From: Arenimonas fontis | GTDB lineage: Bacteria > Pseudomonadota > Gammaproteobacteria > Xanthomonadales > Xanthomonadaceae | Direction of reading: 5' to 3' | Assembly: GCF_008386465.1 (NCBI RefSeq) | Contig: NZ_VUOD01000001.1 | Location: 124,001-188,000, forward strand | Length of the DNA stretch: 64,000 nucleotides | Shown here: positions 14,332 through 24,384 of the stretch, piece by piece | Numbering within the stretch: the first letter of the stretch is position 1 | Layout: each line of letters starts with the position of its first letter | Notes under the pieces: generated by a model | Seen by the model: only the letters and a program-made list of their open reading frames with translations | Told to the model about the DNA's origin: nothing | Databases searched by the model: none | Made by a program: the position numbers and the translations under genes

Positions 14332-16167
14332 ATGCCCCGAGCCAAGCACGCGCCGATCCGCCTGCCCCTGCTGGTCCTGGCCCTGGTCGCGCTGGCCCTG
14401 CAGCTCAGCGGTTGGCTGGACAGGCTCGACCATCGCCTGGGCGATCTGCAGCTGCGCTGGCACGCCGCAGGCCGGGAGCCGCCCGCCGACATCGTGGTGG
14501 TGGCGATCGACCAGAAGAGCCTCGAGGATCTGAACGACATCGCCGGCACCTGGCCGTGGCCCCGGGCCATCCACGGCGAGTTGCTCGACGGCCTGGCACG
14601 CTGGCGTCCGAAGGCGGTGGTGTTCGACATCCTGTTCAACGAGGCCGACGCCTTCCGGCCGGACAGCGATGCCGTGCTGCGCGAGATCGCCGCCAGCATG
14701 GACAACCTCTACTTCGCCTCGATGCGCCTTTCCGCCGGCCGGACGGCGCCGCTGGCGGCCCTGCCGCCTTCCTTCGGCGCCGAAGCCGGGCCGGACGCCG
14801 ACCCCGAAGCCGGCGCCACCCTGCTGATGCCCCTGGTGCTGGAGCCGAAGAACTGGCAGGGCGGACTGATCAACTTCGAGGCCGACAGCGACGGCATCGG
14901 CCGGCATGCCCGCCTGTTCCAGCCGGTGGCCGGCTGGCGCCTGCCCGGCCTGGCCGCCGCGGTAGCCCGCGGCAGCGGCACCCCTCTGCCCGAGCTCGAG
15001 CGGGTGCGGATGAACTGGTACGGCCGCCCGCCGCGGACGATCTCCTATGCCGACCTGCTGCACGACCTGGGCACGGACGCGCCCGTGCTGGCGCCGACGC
15101 TGCGCGACAACATCATCCTCGTCGGCGCCACCGCATCCGGCCTGCACGACATGCGGCCCACCCCGCTGGCCGGATTGACCCCGGGCGTCTACGTACTCAC
15201 CACCGCCATCGCCAATCTGCGCGGCGGGGACTGGCTGCGCGACCTGCCGGTGCGCTGGCCCCTGCTTCTGGCCCTGCTGGCCGGCCTGGGGATGGCCTTC
15301 CATCGCCGAGTAAGCCCGGTGCGCTGCGGCCTGACCCTGACGGCGGCCAGCCTGGCGGCGCTGGCAGCCTCGCAACTGGCACTGGACCAACACCTGTATG
15401 CGCCGGTCGGGGCCGCCCTGTCGCTGGCCTGGCTGGGTTTCGGCCTGCTGACGGTGGAATCGCAATGGCTGGAGCGGCGGGAGCGCGAGGCCACGGTCGG
15501 CCTGTTCGGCCGCTTCCTCGACCCGCGGGTGGTGGACAGCCTGGTGCGCAGCGGCGAACTCGACCGCGAGCGCAAGCCCGAGACGCGCGAGATCTCGGTG
15601 CTGTTCTCCGACATCCGCGGTTTCACCACCCTGTCCGAGAACCGCAGCCCCGAAGCGGTGGTGGACCTGCTGAACCGCTACTTCAGCCGCCAGGTGGAAG
15701 TCATCTTCCGGCACGGCGGCACCCTGGACAAGTTCATCGGCGACGCCATCATGGCCTTCTGGAACGCCCCCACCGAGGCGCCCGGCCATGCCCGGCAAGC
15801 GGTGGCGGCGGCGCTGGAGATGACCCAGGTCCTGGACGGGTTCCGGCGCGAGTTGCAGGCCCTGGACCCGGGCCTGGGCGAGTTCGACATCGGCATAGGC
15901 ATCCACAGCGGCCCGGCCGTGGTCGGCTTCCTTGGCAGCGAGGCCCGAATGGAGTACACCGCCATCGGCGATACCGTGAATCTGGCCAGCCGGATCGAGG
16001 GCAGCACCAAGGGGGTGGCCCGGGTACTGGTGTCGGCAGCCACCAAGCTGGCCTGCGAGGCCGCCGGAGGACGTTTCGTCTTCGTCCACCGCGGACAGTT
16101 CCGGGTCAAGGGCAGGGAACGGCCCGTGGACCTGTATGAACCGCAGCGCGAGCCCGCGGCATACTGA
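14332..16167 (+). CDS. CHASE2-domain class III adenylate cyclase, membrane-bound
   Basis: The 611-aa product has an N-terminal membrane anchor (about 10-27), a periplasmic CHASE2 sensor domain (about 35-300) and three membrane segments between about 308 and 376. A cytoplasmic class III cyclase domain follows (about 415-600). The metal aspartates D427 (FSDIRGFT) and D471 ([11 protein letters not shown]), base-contact K467 and the transition-state residues N550 and R554 are all visible. T543 in YTAIGDTVN occupies the position that is Asp in mammalian enzymes, typical of class IIIb adenylate cyclases. It begins a plus-strand unit with the SH3 and M48 genes. The CHASE2 ligand is unknown. Confidence 0.9.
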   Translation: MPRAKHAPIRLPLLVLALVALALQLSGWLDRLDHRLGDLQLRWHAAGREPPADIVVVAIDQKSLEDLNDIAGTWPWPRAIHGELLDGLARWRPKAVVFDILFNEADAFRPDSDAVLREIAASMDNLYFASMRLSAGRTAPLAALPPSFGAEAGPDADPEAGATLLMPLVLEPKNWQGGLINFEADSDGIGRHARLFQPVAGWRLPGLAAAVARGSGTPLPELERVRMNWYGRPPRTISYADLLHDLGTDAPVLAPTLRDNIILVGATASGLHDMRPTPLAGLTPGVYVLTTAIANLRGGDWLRDLPVRWPLLLALLAGLGMAFHRRVSPVRCGLTLTAASLAALAASQLALDQHLYAPVGAALSLAWLGFGLLTVESQWLERREREATVGLFGRFLDPRVVDSLVRSGELDRERKPETREISVLFSDIRGFTTLSENRSPEAVVDLLNRYFSRQVEVIFRHGGTLDKFIGDAIMAFWNAPTEAPGHARQAVAAALEMTQVLDGFRRELQALDPGLGEFDIGIGIHSGPAVVGFLGSEARMEYTAIGDTVNLASRIEGSTKGVARVLVSAATKLACEAAGGRFVFVHRGQFRVKGRERPVDLYEPQREPAAY

Positions 16168-16200
16168 GCGCGGTGGCCGACAAACAGGGAGGACACCATC

Positions 16201-16737
16201 ATGGCGATGCGTAAACGAACATTCCGCCCGGGAACGCTGCCGCTGGCCCTGGGCGTGGTCCTGGCCCTGGCCGTCGCGGCGGCCGGCGCCGAGACAGGCA
16301 CCGTGCTCAAGGCCACCGAATTGCGCGCCGAACCCCAGGCCGGCGCCGACATCCTGGCCAAACTGGCGGCCAAGGACAGCGTCGAGATCACTGCCCGCCA
16401 GGGCGCCTGGGCCGGCGTCACCACCACGGCCGGCCAGTCCGGCTGGGTGCGTATCCTGAACCTGCGCACCGGATCGGGCGAGACCAGCCGTGGCGGCGGC
16501 CAGGCCCTGGCCTCGGTTTTCCGCACCGGCTCCACCAGCGCCGATGCCAGCACCGGCGTGAAGGGGCTGGGTGCCGAGGATCTGCGCCGGGCCAATCCGA
16601 ATGCCGGCGAAGCGGCCCGGCTGGCGCAGTTCGCCGCCGCCCCGGACGAGGCCCGGACGCATGCCGCCGAAGCCGGCCTGGAAGCGCGGCAGGTGGCTTA
16701 CCTCGAGTCGCGCAAGCCGCGCGGGAGGAACCGATGA
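16201..16737 (+). CDS. Exported SH3-domain protein
   Basis: A 178-aa protein with an Arg/Lys-rich N-terminus and a hydrophobic signal segment ending near AAAAGAE (about residue 30), so probably periplasmic. Residues about 32-90 form a bacterial SH3-like domain (TGTVLKATELRAEPQAGADI, then SGWVRILNLR), a fold often used to bind peptidoglycan. The rest is a low-complexity, Ala-rich tail. It starts 33 bases after the cyclase gene and its stop overlaps the M48 start as ATGA, which implies coupled expression with the protease. A start at 16207 is also possible. The function is not assigned. Confidence 0.8.
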   Translation: MAMRKRTFRPGTLPLALGVVLALAVAAAGAETGTVLKATELRAEPQAGADILAKLAAKDSVEITARQGAWAGVTTTAGQSGWVRILNLRTGSGETSRGGGQALASVFRTGSTSADASTGVKGLGAEDLRRANPNAGEAARLAQFAAAPDEARTHAAEAGLEARQVAYLESRKPRGRNR

Positions 16738-17576
16738 ACGCCATGAAAACGCTGACGACCGCCCTGCTGGCCCTGGCCCTGGCCGGCCCGGCCGGCGCTT
16801 TCGGCCGGCTCGGCGAGGCCGGCAAGCTGCTGGACTTCGGCAAGCGTGCCGCCGAGGCCAGCGAGGAGATCTCCGAGCAGGAGGAGATCGAACTGGGCGA
16901 GGGCATTGCCGCGCAACTGCTCGGTGCCGCGCCGCTGGTGGACGACCCTGCCCTGCAGCGTTACGTCAACCGGGTCGGCCTGTGGCTGGCCCTGCAGTCT
17001 GAGCGCCCCAACCTGCCCTGGCGCTTCGGCGTGATGGACAGCGACGACGTCAATGCCTTCGCCCTGCCCGGCGGCATCGTCCTGGTCACCCGTGGTCTGT
17101 ACGAGCGCCTGCGCGACGAATCGGAGCTGGCCGGCGTGCTCGGCCACGAGATTTCGCACGTAGTCGAGAAGGACCAAGTCAAGGCGATCCGGAAGGCCAT
17201 GGGCCGCGAATGGACCGTGGCCCTGGCCGGAGAACTGAGCCAGCGCAGCGACAACGAGCTGACCCGCCGCTTCGGCGAACGCGCCTTCAAGGCCGGCACC
17301 GAAGTGCTGGTCAAGGGCCTGGACAGGCAGGACGAATACGACGCCGATCTTGCCGGCATGGTCCTGGCCGCGCGTGGCGGCTACAACCCCTTCGGCCTGG
17401 TCGGCGTGCTGCACACACTGGACGCCGCCAAGCCGGAAGACCGCAACCTCGCCCTGCTGTTCTCCACCCACCCCAACGCCGCCAGCCGCCTGGAGCGGCT
17501 GGAAGCCAGCGTGGGCACGCTGCTGGACGGCTACGCCGAAAGCGGCGCCACCGGCAGGCTGTACGGGCGGCCCTAG
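16734..17576 (+). CDS. M48-family zinc metalloprotease, exported
   Basis: A 280-aa protein with an N-terminal signal peptide (residues 1-22). The zinc motif is HEISH (H138, E139, H142), preceded by LPGGIVLVTRGLYERL and followed by a third-ligand region DEYDADLAG, the arrangement of Ste24/HtpX/BepA-like peptidases. BepA-type proteases act in periplasmic quality control of outer-membrane proteins; this protein lacks the C-terminal TPR region of BepA. It is translationally coupled to the SH3 protein and converges on dnaJ. Confidence 0.88.
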   Translation: MNAMKTLTTALLALALAGPAGAFGRLGEAGKLLDFGKRAAEASEEISEQEEIELGEGIAAQLLGAAPLVDDPALQRYVNRVGLWLALQSERPNLPWRFGVMDSDDVNAFALPGGIVLVTRGLYERLRDESELAGVLGHEISHVVEKDQVKAIRKAMGREWTVALAGELSQRSDNELTRRFGERAFKAGTEVLVKGLDRQDEYDADLAGMVLAARGGYNPFGLVGVLHTLDAAKPEDRNLALLFSTHPNAASRLERLEASVGTLLDGYAESGATGRLYGRP

Positions 17577-17609
17577 TGGCCCGGACCCGGCGCGATCCGT
17601 GCCGGGCGC

Positions 17610-18737
17610 TCAGGAGGTCATCCGCTCCCAGAATGCCTTCACCCCGTCCAGGAAGCTGCTGGACCGGGGTGAATGCCGGGCGGCCTTGTCGCCCTCGAAG
17701 GTGGCCTCGAACTCCTCCAGCAACTGCCGTTGCCGGGCGGTCAGGTTCACCGGCGTCTCCACCACGACCCGGCACAGCAGGTCGCCGGGGGAATGGCTGC
17801 GCACCGAGCGCACCCCCTTGCCGCGCAGGCGGAACAGTTTGCCGGTCTGGGTTTCCTTGGGGATCTTGATCAACACCTCGCCGTCCAGGGTCGGCACCAC
17901 GATGTCCGCGCCCAGCGCCACCTGGGAGAAGCGGACCGGCACCTCGCAGTACAGGTCGTCGCCGTCACGCTGGAAGATCGGGTGCTCGCGCACCGAAACC
18001 TCGACGTACAGGTCACCGGGCGGCGCGCCGGCCAGGCCGGCCTCGCCCTCGCCTGCCAGGCGGATCCGGTCGCCGGTATCCACGCCTGCCGGAATCTTCA
18101 CTTGCAACACCTTGTCCTCGCGGACCCGGCCGTTGCCGTTGCACTGGCCGCAGGGCTTGCTGACCGTCTGGCCGCGGCCGCCGCAGGCCGGGCAGGTCTG
18201 CTGCACGGCGAAGATGCCGCGCTGCATGCGCACCTGGCCGCGCCCGCCACAGGTGCGGCAAGGGTGCAGCCTGCCATCCTCGGAACCGGTTCCACCGCAG
18301 GGCCCGCAAGCGGCCAGGGTCGGCACTTCGATGCGCTTCTCGGCCCCGAACACGGCCTCCTCGAGGTCGAGTTCGACCACGTAGCGCAGGTCGGCGCCAC
18401 GGCGCGGTCCACCGCGCTGGCGGCCGCCGCCGAAGATGTCGCCGAAAATGTCGCCGAAAATGTCGTTGACGTCGGCAAAGCCGGGACCGGGGCCGTGCCC
18501 GCCCATGCCGTGCTCGAAGGCGGCGTGGCCGTGCTGGTCGTAGATCCGCCGCTTTCCGCCATCGGACAGCACTTCGTAGGCCTCCTTGGCCTCCTTGAAG
18601 CGCCGTTCCGCGTCGGCATCGCCCGGGTTTCGGTCGGGATGGTATTTCTGCGCGGCGCGCCGGTAGGCCTTCTTGATCTCCTCTTCGGAGGCGTTGCGGG
18701 CCACGCCCAGCACTTCGTAGTAGTCGCGCTTGCTCAT
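17610..18737 (-). CDS. dnaJ: Chaperone DnaJ (Hsp40)
   Basis: Co-chaperone that stimulates DnaK ATPase activity and delivers unfolded proteins. The 375 aa show the J domain with the HPD tripeptide ([10 protein letters not shown]) and a Gly-rich linker. Four zinc-finger repeats follow ([32 protein letters not shown]), then the C-terminal substrate-binding domains. It is the last gene of hrcA-grpE-dnaK-dnaJ, separated from dnaK by 107 bases holding two hairpins. Confidence 0.98.
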   Translation of the reverse strand: MSKRDYYEVLGVARNASEEEIKKAYRRAAQKYHPDRNPGDADAERRFKEAKEAYEVLSDGGKRRIYDQHGHAAFEHGMGGHGPGPGFADVNDIFGDIFGDIFGGGRQRGGPRRGADLRYVVELDLEEAVFGAEKRIEVPTLAACGPCGGTGSEDGRLHPCRTCGGRGQVRMQRGIFAVQQTCPACGGRGQTVSKPCGQCNGNGRVREDKVLQVKIPAGVDTGDRIRLAGEGEAGLAGAPPGDLYVEVSVREHPIFQRDGDDLYCEVPVRFSQVALGADIVVPTLDGEVLIKIPKETQTGKLFRLRGKGVRSVRSHSPGDLLCRVVVETPVNLTARQRQLLEEFEATFEGDKAARHSPRSSSFLDGVKAFWERMTS

Positions 18738-18763
18738 CGAGTCTTCCCGGGCTCGTTCACGCC

Positions 18764-18837
18764 ACTGCCCGCGCCAGGCGACACCTCCGTGCCGCCGGGA
18801 CGCGGGCAGTCACCGCCGCGCGCATCCGGCGCGCGGC
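18764..18837 (-). repeat. Two hairpins in the dnaK-dnaJ gap
   Basis: Just after the dnaK stop there is a perfect 9-bp stem (18815-18823 with 18829-18837, 5-base loop). Further on there is a perfect 10-bp stem (18764-18773 with 18801-18810, 27-base loop). Neither is followed by a T run, so attenuation, RNA processing or transcript stabilisation is more likely than full termination. Confidence 0.6.
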
Positions 18838-18844
18838 CAAGCCT

Positions 18845-20761
18845 TTACTTGTCCTTGTCCTTGACCTCGGTGAACTCGGCGTCCACCACGTCCTCGGCCT
18901 TGCCGCCGGCCTCGCCTGCGGCTTCGTCAGCCGGCCCCCGTTCGGCGGCCGCGGCGGCCGCGTACAGCGACTGGGCGGCCTGCTGCAGGGCCTGGGTCTT
19001 GGCCTCGATCTGGGTCTTGTCGTCGCCCTTCATCGCCGTCTCGAGCTCGGACAGGGCCGACTCGATGGCGGCCAGCTGCTCGCCCGGCACCTTGCTGCCA
19101 TGTTCCTTGACGGCGGTGCGGGTGGCATGGATCAGGCCGTCGGCAGCGTTACGGGCGGCGACCAGCTCGTGGAACTTCCGGTCTTCCTCGCGGTGCGCCT
19201 CGGCATCGGCGACCATGCGCTGGATCTCCTCCTCGCTCAGGCCCGAGCCGGCCTTGATCTCGACCTTCTGCTCCTTCCCGGTCTTCTTGTCCTTGGCCGA
19301 GACATGCAGGATGCCGTTGGCGTCGATGTCGAAGCTGACCTCGATCTGCGGCATGCCGCGCGGCGCCGGCTCGATGCCGGTCAGGTCGAATTTGGCCAGC
19401 GACTTGTTGAAACGGGCCTGTTCGCGTTCGCCCTGCAGCACGTGCACCGTCACCGCCGACTGGTTGTCCTCGGCAGTGGAGAACACCTGCGAGGCCTTGG
19501 TCGGGATCGTGGTGTTCTTCTCGATGATCTTGGTCATCACGCCACCCAAGGTTTCGATACCCAGGCTCAGCGGGGTGACATCCAGCAGCAGCACGTCCTT
19601 GACATCGCCGGCCAGTACACCGCCCTGGATAGCGGCGCCGATGGCGACGGCCTCGTCCGGGTTGACGTCCTTGCGCGGCTCCTTGCCGAAGAACTCGGCC
19701 ACCGCCTGCTGCACCTTCGGCATGCGGGTCTGACCACCGACCAGGATCACCTCGGAGATCTCCGAGGCGCGCAGGCCGGCGTCATTGAGCGCGGTGCGGC
19801 AGGGCTCGATGGTGCGCTTGATCAGGTCGTCCACCAGCGCCTCCAGCTTGGCCCGGGTCAGCTTGATGTTCAGGTGCTTGGGACCGGACGCGTCAGCCGT
19901 GATGTACGGCAGATTGACCTCGGTCTGCTGCGAACTCGACAGCTCGATCTTTGCACGCTCGGCGGCGTCCTTCAGGCGCTGCAGGGCCAGCGGATCCTTG
20001 CGCAGGTCGATGCCCTGCTCCTTCTGGAACTCCTCGACCAGATAGTCGATGACCCGCTTGTCGAAGTCCTCGCCGCCCAGGAAGGTGTCGCCGTTGGTGG
20101 CCAGCACCTCGAACTGCTTCTCGCCGTCCACTTCGGCGATTTCGATGATAGATACGTCGAAGGTGCCGCCACCCAGGTCGTACACGGCCACCTTGCGGTC
20201 GCCTCCCTTCTTGTCCAGGCCGTAGGCCAGCGCGGCCGCGGTCGGCTCGTTGATGATGCGCTTGACCTCCAGGCCGGCAATGCGGCCAGCGTCCTTGGTG
20301 GCCTGACGCTGGCTGTCGTTGAAGTAGGCCGGTACGGTGATGACGGCAGCGGTAACCGGCTCGCCCAGGTAGGCCTCGGCGGTCTTCTTCATCTTCTCCA
20401 GCACTCGGGCCGAGATCTCCGGCGGCGCCATGCGCTTGCCGTCGGCGGTCTGCACCCAGGCGTCGCCGTTGTCATGCTCGACGATGGCATAGGGCACCAG
20501 ATCGAGATCCTTCTTGACCTCGGCGTCGCTGAACTTGCGGCCGATCAGCCGCTTGACCGCGAAGAAAGTGTTTTTGGGATTGGTGACCGCCTGGCGCTTG
20601 GCCGAGGCGCCAACGATCACTTCGCCATCCTTGGTGAAGGCGACGATCGAAGGCGTGGTGCGATCACCCTCGGAGTTCTCGATGACCTTGACATTGCCGC
20701 CCTCCATGATGGCGACACAGCTGTTGGTCGTACCGAGGTCGATGCCGATGATCTTGCCCAT
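18845..20761 (-). CDS. dnaK: Chaperone DnaK (Hsp70)
   Basis: ATP-dependent chaperone of 638 aa. The ATPase domain begins [16 protein letters not shown] and includes [10 protein letters not shown] and the phosphate-2 motif. The substrate-binding domain includes [18 protein letters not shown], and the C-terminal lid ends in an Ala/Glu-rich tail and [15 protein letters not shown], the usual EEVD-like bacterial end. The ATG at 20761 is the start; a longer in-frame extension of 28 residues is not part of the family. Partner genes grpE and dnaJ flank it, and a sigma32-like promoter lies 58-85 bases upstream. Confidence 0.99.
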   Translation of the reverse strand: MGKIIGIDLGTTNSCVAIMEGGNVKVIENSEGDRTTPSIVAFTKDGEVIVGASAKRQAVTNPKNTFFAVKRLIGRKFSDAEVKKDLDLVPYAIVEHDNGDAWVQTADGKRMAPPEISARVLEKMKKTAEAYLGEPVTAAVITVPAYFNDSQRQATKDAGRIAGLEVKRIINEPTAAALAYGLDKKGGDRKVAVYDLGGGTFDVSIIEIAEVDGEKQFEVLATNGDTFLGGEDFDKRVIDYLVEEFQKEQGIDLRKDPLALQRLKDAAERAKIELSSSQQTEVNLPYITADASGPKHLNIKLTRAKLEALVDDLIKRTIEPCRTALNDAGLRASEISEVILVGGQTRMPKVQQAVAEFFGKEPRKDVNPDEAVAIGAAIQGGVLAGDVKDVLLLDVTPLSLGIETLGGVMTKIIEKNTTIPTKASQVFSTAEDNQSAVTVHVLQGEREQARFNKSLAKFDLTGIEPAPRGMPQIEVSFDIDANGILHVSAKDKKTGKEQKVEIKAGSGLSEEEIQRMVADAEAHREEDRKFHELVAARNAADGLIHATRTAVKEHGSKVPGEQLAAIESALSELETAMKGDDKTQIEAKTQALQQAAQSLYAAAAAAERGPADEAAGEAGGKAEDVVDAEFTEVKDKDK

Positions 20762-20818
20762 TGCTTGGCTCCGTGATGTCTCGTTTCTGTTGGCGGCCAT
20801 CGGCCGCGGCTGGTCCTG

Positions 20819-20846
20819 ATGTAAGGGCGCCGGACCGGGCTTCAAG
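20819..20846 (-). promoter_or_regulatory. Sigma32-like heat-shock promoter before dnaK
   Basis: On the minus strand a perfect -35 CTTGAA (20846-20841) is followed after 13 bases by CCCTTACAT (20827-20819), close to the heat-shock -10 consensus CCCCATNT. It begins ten bases after the grpE stop and would drive dnaK-dnaJ independently of the upstream part of the operon. Confidence 0.75.
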
Positions 20847-20855
20847 TCCGGCCGC

Positions 20856-21482
20856 TCATTCCGCAGCCACGACTACCATGGCCGGGCGCAGCAAGCGCTC
20901 GTTGAGCACGTAGCCCTTCTGGAACACCTGCACCACGGTGCCCGGGACCGTGCCGGCGGCGGCGGGCACCTGGCTCACGGCCTGATGCCAGGCCGGATCG
21001 AAGGCTTCTCCCGCCGGGTCGATCACGCCCAGGCCATGGTCGGCGCCGACCTTCAGCAACTGCCGCCGGGTGGCCTCGAGGCCGTCCCGCACCGGACCGG
21101 TCTGCTCGCCCAGGGCGGCGAGGCCGGCATCCAGGCTGTCGAACACGGGCAGCAGGTCGGCCAGCAGGCGTTCATTGGCGAAGCGCCGCGCCTGTTCGAT
21201 CTCGCGGCTCAGACGCTTGCGCTGGTTTTCCAGCTCGGCGCGCTCGCGCAGGCTTTCCTCGCGCACGGCGGCCAGGGCAGCGCGCAGTCTTTCCAACTCC
21301 CCGGCCAGTCCGGCTTCGGACGTGTCCAGGGCCTCGACGGCAGTGCCGCCGTCGGCATCGGCCTGACGGGCCGTCCCTGCCACGTTGGTGCCGACGGCGC
21401 CGGTCGGCTCGGCGGTTTCAGGGTTCGCAGGAGTCTGATCGGGCGCGGGTCCGGCGCCCGGTGCCTTGGTGTCGTTGTGCAT
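20856..21482 (-). CDS. grpE: Nucleotide exchange factor GrpE
   Basis: Co-chaperone that releases ADP from DnaK. The 208-aa protein has a disordered N-terminus of about 55 residues, a long coiled-coil dimerisation helix ([20 protein letters not shown]...) and the C-terminal beta domain with [16 protein letters not shown] and [19 protein letters not shown]. It lies between hrcA (42 bases upstream) and dnaK in the standard order. Confidence 0.97.
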   Translation of the reverse strand: MHNDTKAPGAGPAPDQTPANPETAEPTGAVGTNVAGTARQADADGGTAVEALDTSEAGLAGELERLRAALAAVREESLRERAELENQRKRLSREIEQARRFANERLLADLLPVFDSLDAGLAALGEQTGPVRDGLEATRRQLLKVGADHGLGVIDPAGEAFDPAWHQAVSQVPAAAGTVPGTVVQVFQKGYVLNERLLRPAMVVVAAE

Positions 21483-21524
21483 GATTTTCCGTGCTGGGGC
21501 CCGCCGGCGGCGGGTTCACCCGGC

Positions 21525-22574
21525 TTATGGGGCCTTGGACCCGGGATTCAAGGCGGCGCCGAGCAGATCGGCCGTGGCCTTGACCATGGGGATGACCCGC
21601 TCGTAGGCCATGCGGGTGGGTCCGATCACCCCCAGCACGCCCAGCACCTTGCCCTCGCTGCCATAGGGCGCGGTGACCACTGTGCAACCATCGAGCGGCG
21701 CCAGGCCGGTCTCCTCGCCGATGAACACCCGCACGCCTGGCGCCTGCAGGGTCCGGTCCAGCAATTGCAAAATCTCGCGCTTGCGGGCGAAGACCTCGAA
21801 CAGCTCGCGCAGACGGTCCAGGTCGGACAGGTCCTGCACACCCATCAGCCGGGTCTGGCCGGCCAGCAGCATGTCCTCGGCACTGGCCTGGGCCGAGCCC
21901 AGGGCCTGCTCTGACAGTTCCACCGCCACCGACAGCAGTCGCTCCATCTCGCTGCGGGTTTCGCGCAGCTCCCGCAGCAACTGCGGCCGGACATCGGCCA
22001 GGGGTCGGCCGGCGAAGTGGGCATTGAGGTAGTTGGCGGTGCGTTCCAGTTCCTCGGCGGTGAAGGGCCGGCGCGGCTGGATCACCCGGTTCTGCACCTC
22101 GTTGTCGGCGAACACCAGCACCACCAGCACCCGGCTGTCCTCCAGCGGCAGGAATTCGATGCGCCGGAACGCGAAACGGTCGCGCGAGGGCACGGTGACC
22201 ACGCCCACGAACTGGCTCATGGCCGAAAGCAGTTCGGATGTGTTGGCCAGCAGGGCCTGTGTACCTGCCCCGGCCGGCAGGCTGGCGCGCAGCCGGCTCA
22301 GCTCCTCGTCTTGCAGCGGCTGCACCTGCAGCAGGCTGTCCACGAACACCCGATAGCCCTGGACGGTGGGTACGCGGCCGGCCGAGGTGTGCGGCGCCGC
22401 CACCAGGCCGATCTCCTCTAGGTCGGCCATGATGTTGCGGATGGTGGCCGGGCTGACGTCCAGGCCCGAACGCTTGGCCAGGGTGCGCGAACCCACCGGC
22501 TCCCCGTCCCGGATGTGCTGGGAAATCAGGGTGCGCAGCAGACGACGGGCGCGCGGGTCGAGGCTGGGGCTCAT
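21525..22574 (-). CDS. hrcA: Heat-inducible transcription repressor HrcA
   Basis: Repressor of class I heat-shock genes that normally binds the CIRCE inverted repeat. The 349 aa include the N-terminal winged helix (LDPRARRLLRTLISQHIRDG, then PVGSRTLAKRSGLDVSPATIRN) and the HrcA-specific C-terminal domain with GVVTVPS and VVTAPYGSEGKVLGVLGVIGPTRMAY. The ATG at 22574 (MSPSLDP) fits the family; an upstream in-frame start would add 12 residues. It heads the chaperone operon and is divergent from recN. No CIRCE is visible in the 131-base divergent region. Confidence 0.96.
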   Translation of the reverse strand: MSPSLDPRARRLLRTLISQHIRDGEPVGSRTLAKRSGLDVSPATIRNIMADLEEIGLVAAPHTSAGRVPTVQGYRVFVDSLLQVQPLQDEELSRLRASLPAGAGTQALLANTSELLSAMSQFVGVVTVPSRDRFAFRRIEFLPLEDSRVLVVLVFADNEVQNRVIQPRRPFTAEELERTANYLNAHFAGRPLADVRPQLLRELRETRSEMERLLSVAVELSEQALGSAQASAEDMLLAGQTRLMGVQDLSDLDRLRELFEVFARKREILQLLDRTLQAPGVRVFIGEETGLAPLDGCTVVTAPYGSEGKVLGVLGVIGPTRMAYERVIPMVKATADLLGAALNPGSKAP

Positions 22575-22581
22575 GACGCCA

Positions 22582-22610
22582 TAGATAAGGCCGGGAGGGC
22601 CCCGGTGCAA
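22582..22610 (-). promoter_or_regulatory. Candidate promoter for hrcA
   Basis: On the minus strand TTGCAC (22610-22605) and TATCTA (22587-22582) are 17 bases apart. The same stretch can be read as a weak heat-shock promoter (CTTGCA then CCTTATCT). The -10 is only 7 bases from the hrcA ATG, so the transcript would be leaderless or nearly so. Confidence 0.35.
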
Positions 22611-22705
22611 GCCGGTTTTCCCCTACCCGCAGGCCCGCCGGCGACCGACGGCGCCGCCGACGGGGGCAGCCAAGGCTGGCGCCTTTCAGGCACAATCGCC
22701 CGCCC

Positions 22706-24379
22706 ATGCTCGTCCATCTTTCCCTGCGCGATTTCGCCGTCGTCAGCCGGGCCGAACTGGCCTTCGGGCCGGGCATGACCGTGGTCTCGGGCGAAACCGG
22801 CGCCGGCAAGTCGCTGCTGGTGGATGCCCTGATGTGGCTGACCGGCGCCCGCGCCGATGCAGGCATCGTCCGCCACGGCGCCGAACGTGCCGAGCTGACC
22901 GCCGAATTCCGCCTGGACGACGCCCCCGAGGCCCTGTCCTGGCTGCGCGAGAACGAACTGGACGACGGCGAAGGCTGCCAACTGCGCCGGGTGATCCGTG
23001 CCGACGGCGGTTCGCGCGCCTGGATCAATGGCCGGCCGGCCACCCTGGGCCAGTTGGCGGAGCTTGGCGGCCGCCTGGTCGAGATCCACGGGCAGCACGA
23101 GCACCAGGCCCTGCTCGACCGCGGCCAGCAACTGGCCCTGCTGGACGCCTTCGGCCGGCACGAGGCACTGCTGGCAACCGTACAGGAGGCCGCCCGGCGC
23201 TGGAGCGCGCTGGAACGCGAACGTCAGCAACTGGACCAGGCCGGCGACGTCGCCGATCGGCTGGCCTGGCTGGAGCACCAGTTGGCCGAACTGGACGCCG
23301 AACGGCTCGAAGCCGAGGCCCTGGAGGAACTGGGCGCCGCCCACCGCCGCCAGGCCAATGCCGCCGGCCTGCTGGAAGGCTGCGGCCATGCCCTGGCCAG
23401 GCTGGCCGGGGACGAGGGGCCTTCGGTGGCCCGGCTGCTGCACCAGGTCGCCGCCGACCTGGGCCGGCTGGCCGGCGACGAGCCGCGCCTGGCCGAGGTG
23501 CTGGCGCTGGTGGAATCGGCAGGCATCCAGGTGGCCGAGGCCGCGAGCGGCCTGGAACGCGTGCGCGACGGACTGGACCTGGACCCCGAGCGGCTGCGCG
23601 CACTCGAGGACCGCCTGGCCCGCCTGCACGACCTGGCCCGCAAGCACCGGGTACCCCTGGCTGGCCTGGCGGCCCGCCGCGAGGCGCTGCGGGCCGAACA
23701 CCAGGGCCTGGCCGGTGCCGGCGAACGCGCGGAACACCTGGCCCGGGAGGCGACCGCGGCCATGGCCGACTGGCGCCGGGCCGCCGCTGAACTCGGCAAG
23801 GCCCGACACAAGGCGGCCGAGGCCCTGGGCGCGGCAGTGGCCTCGCTCATGGCCGAACTCGGCATGGCCGGCGGCCGTTTCGAGGTCGCCCTGGAGCCGC
23901 TCGAGGACGGCCGGCCCTCACCCCAGGGCGGCGAGCGCTGCGAGTTCCTGGTCTCGGCCAACCCGGGTCAGCCGCCACGTCCCATGCGCAAGGTCGCTTC
24001 CGGCGGCGAACTGGCCCGGATCAGCCTGGCCATCGAGGTCGCCGCCCTCGGCCTGGACTCGGTGCCGACCATGGTCTTCGACGAGGTGGACACCGGCATC
24101 GGCGGCGCCGTCGCCGAGGTGGTGGGCCAGAAGTTGCGGACACTGGGTGCCGAACGCCAGGTGCTGTGCGTGACCCACCTGCCCCAGGTCGCTGCCCAGG
24201 GCCATCACCACTTCCAGGTCAGCAAGTCGGTGGCCGGCGACAGCACCCACAGCCAGGTCGCGGCCCTGGACGAGGCCGGCCGGATCGAGGAACTGGCGCG
24301 CATGCTCGGCGGCGTGGAGATCACCCGTGAGGTGCGGGCCAATGCGAAACAACTGCTGAGCCGGGCCCGGCGCGGCTGA
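22706..24379 (+). CDS. recN: DNA repair protein RecN
   Basis: SMC-like ATPase that holds broken DNA ends during double-strand-break repair. The 557 aa have an N-terminal Walker A (GETGAGKSLLVDAL), long coiled-coil arms rich in Leu, Ala and Arg, and a C-terminal ABC signature and Walker B (KVASGGELARISLAIE, then TMVFDEVDTGIGG). It is divergent from hrcA and almost abuts fur (5 bases) tail to tail. No LexA box was recognised upstream. Confidence 0.97.
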   Translation: MLVHLSLRDFAVVSRAELAFGPGMTVVSGETGAGKSLLVDALMWLTGARADAGIVRHGAERAELTAEFRLDDAPEALSWLRENELDDGEGCQLRRVIRADGGSRAWINGRPATLGQLAELGGRLVEIHGQHEHQALLDRGQQLALLDAFGRHEALLATVQEAARRWSALERERQQLDQAGDVADRLAWLEHQLAELDAERLEAEALEELGAAHRRQANAAGLLEGCGHALARLAGDEGPSVARLLHQVAADLGRLAGDEPRLAEVLALVESAGIQVAEAASGLERVRDGLDLDPERLRALEDRLARLHDLARKHRVPLAGLAARREALRAEHQGLAGAGERAEHLAREATAAMADWRRAAAELGKARHKAAEALGAAVASLMAELGMAGGRFEVALEPLEDGRPSPQGGERCEFLVSANPGQPPRPMRKVASGGELARISLAIEVAALGLDSVPTMVFDEVDTGIGGAVAEVVGQKLRTLGAERQVLCVTHLPQVAAQGHHHFQVSKSVAGDSTHSQVAALDEAGRIEELARMLGGVEITREVRANAKQLLSRARRG

Positions 24380-24384
24380 ACGCC

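Noticed and set aside
22575-22705. A CIRCE element in the hrcA-recN divergent region
   Set aside because: No TTAGCACTC or GAGTGCTAA half-site is present on either strand.
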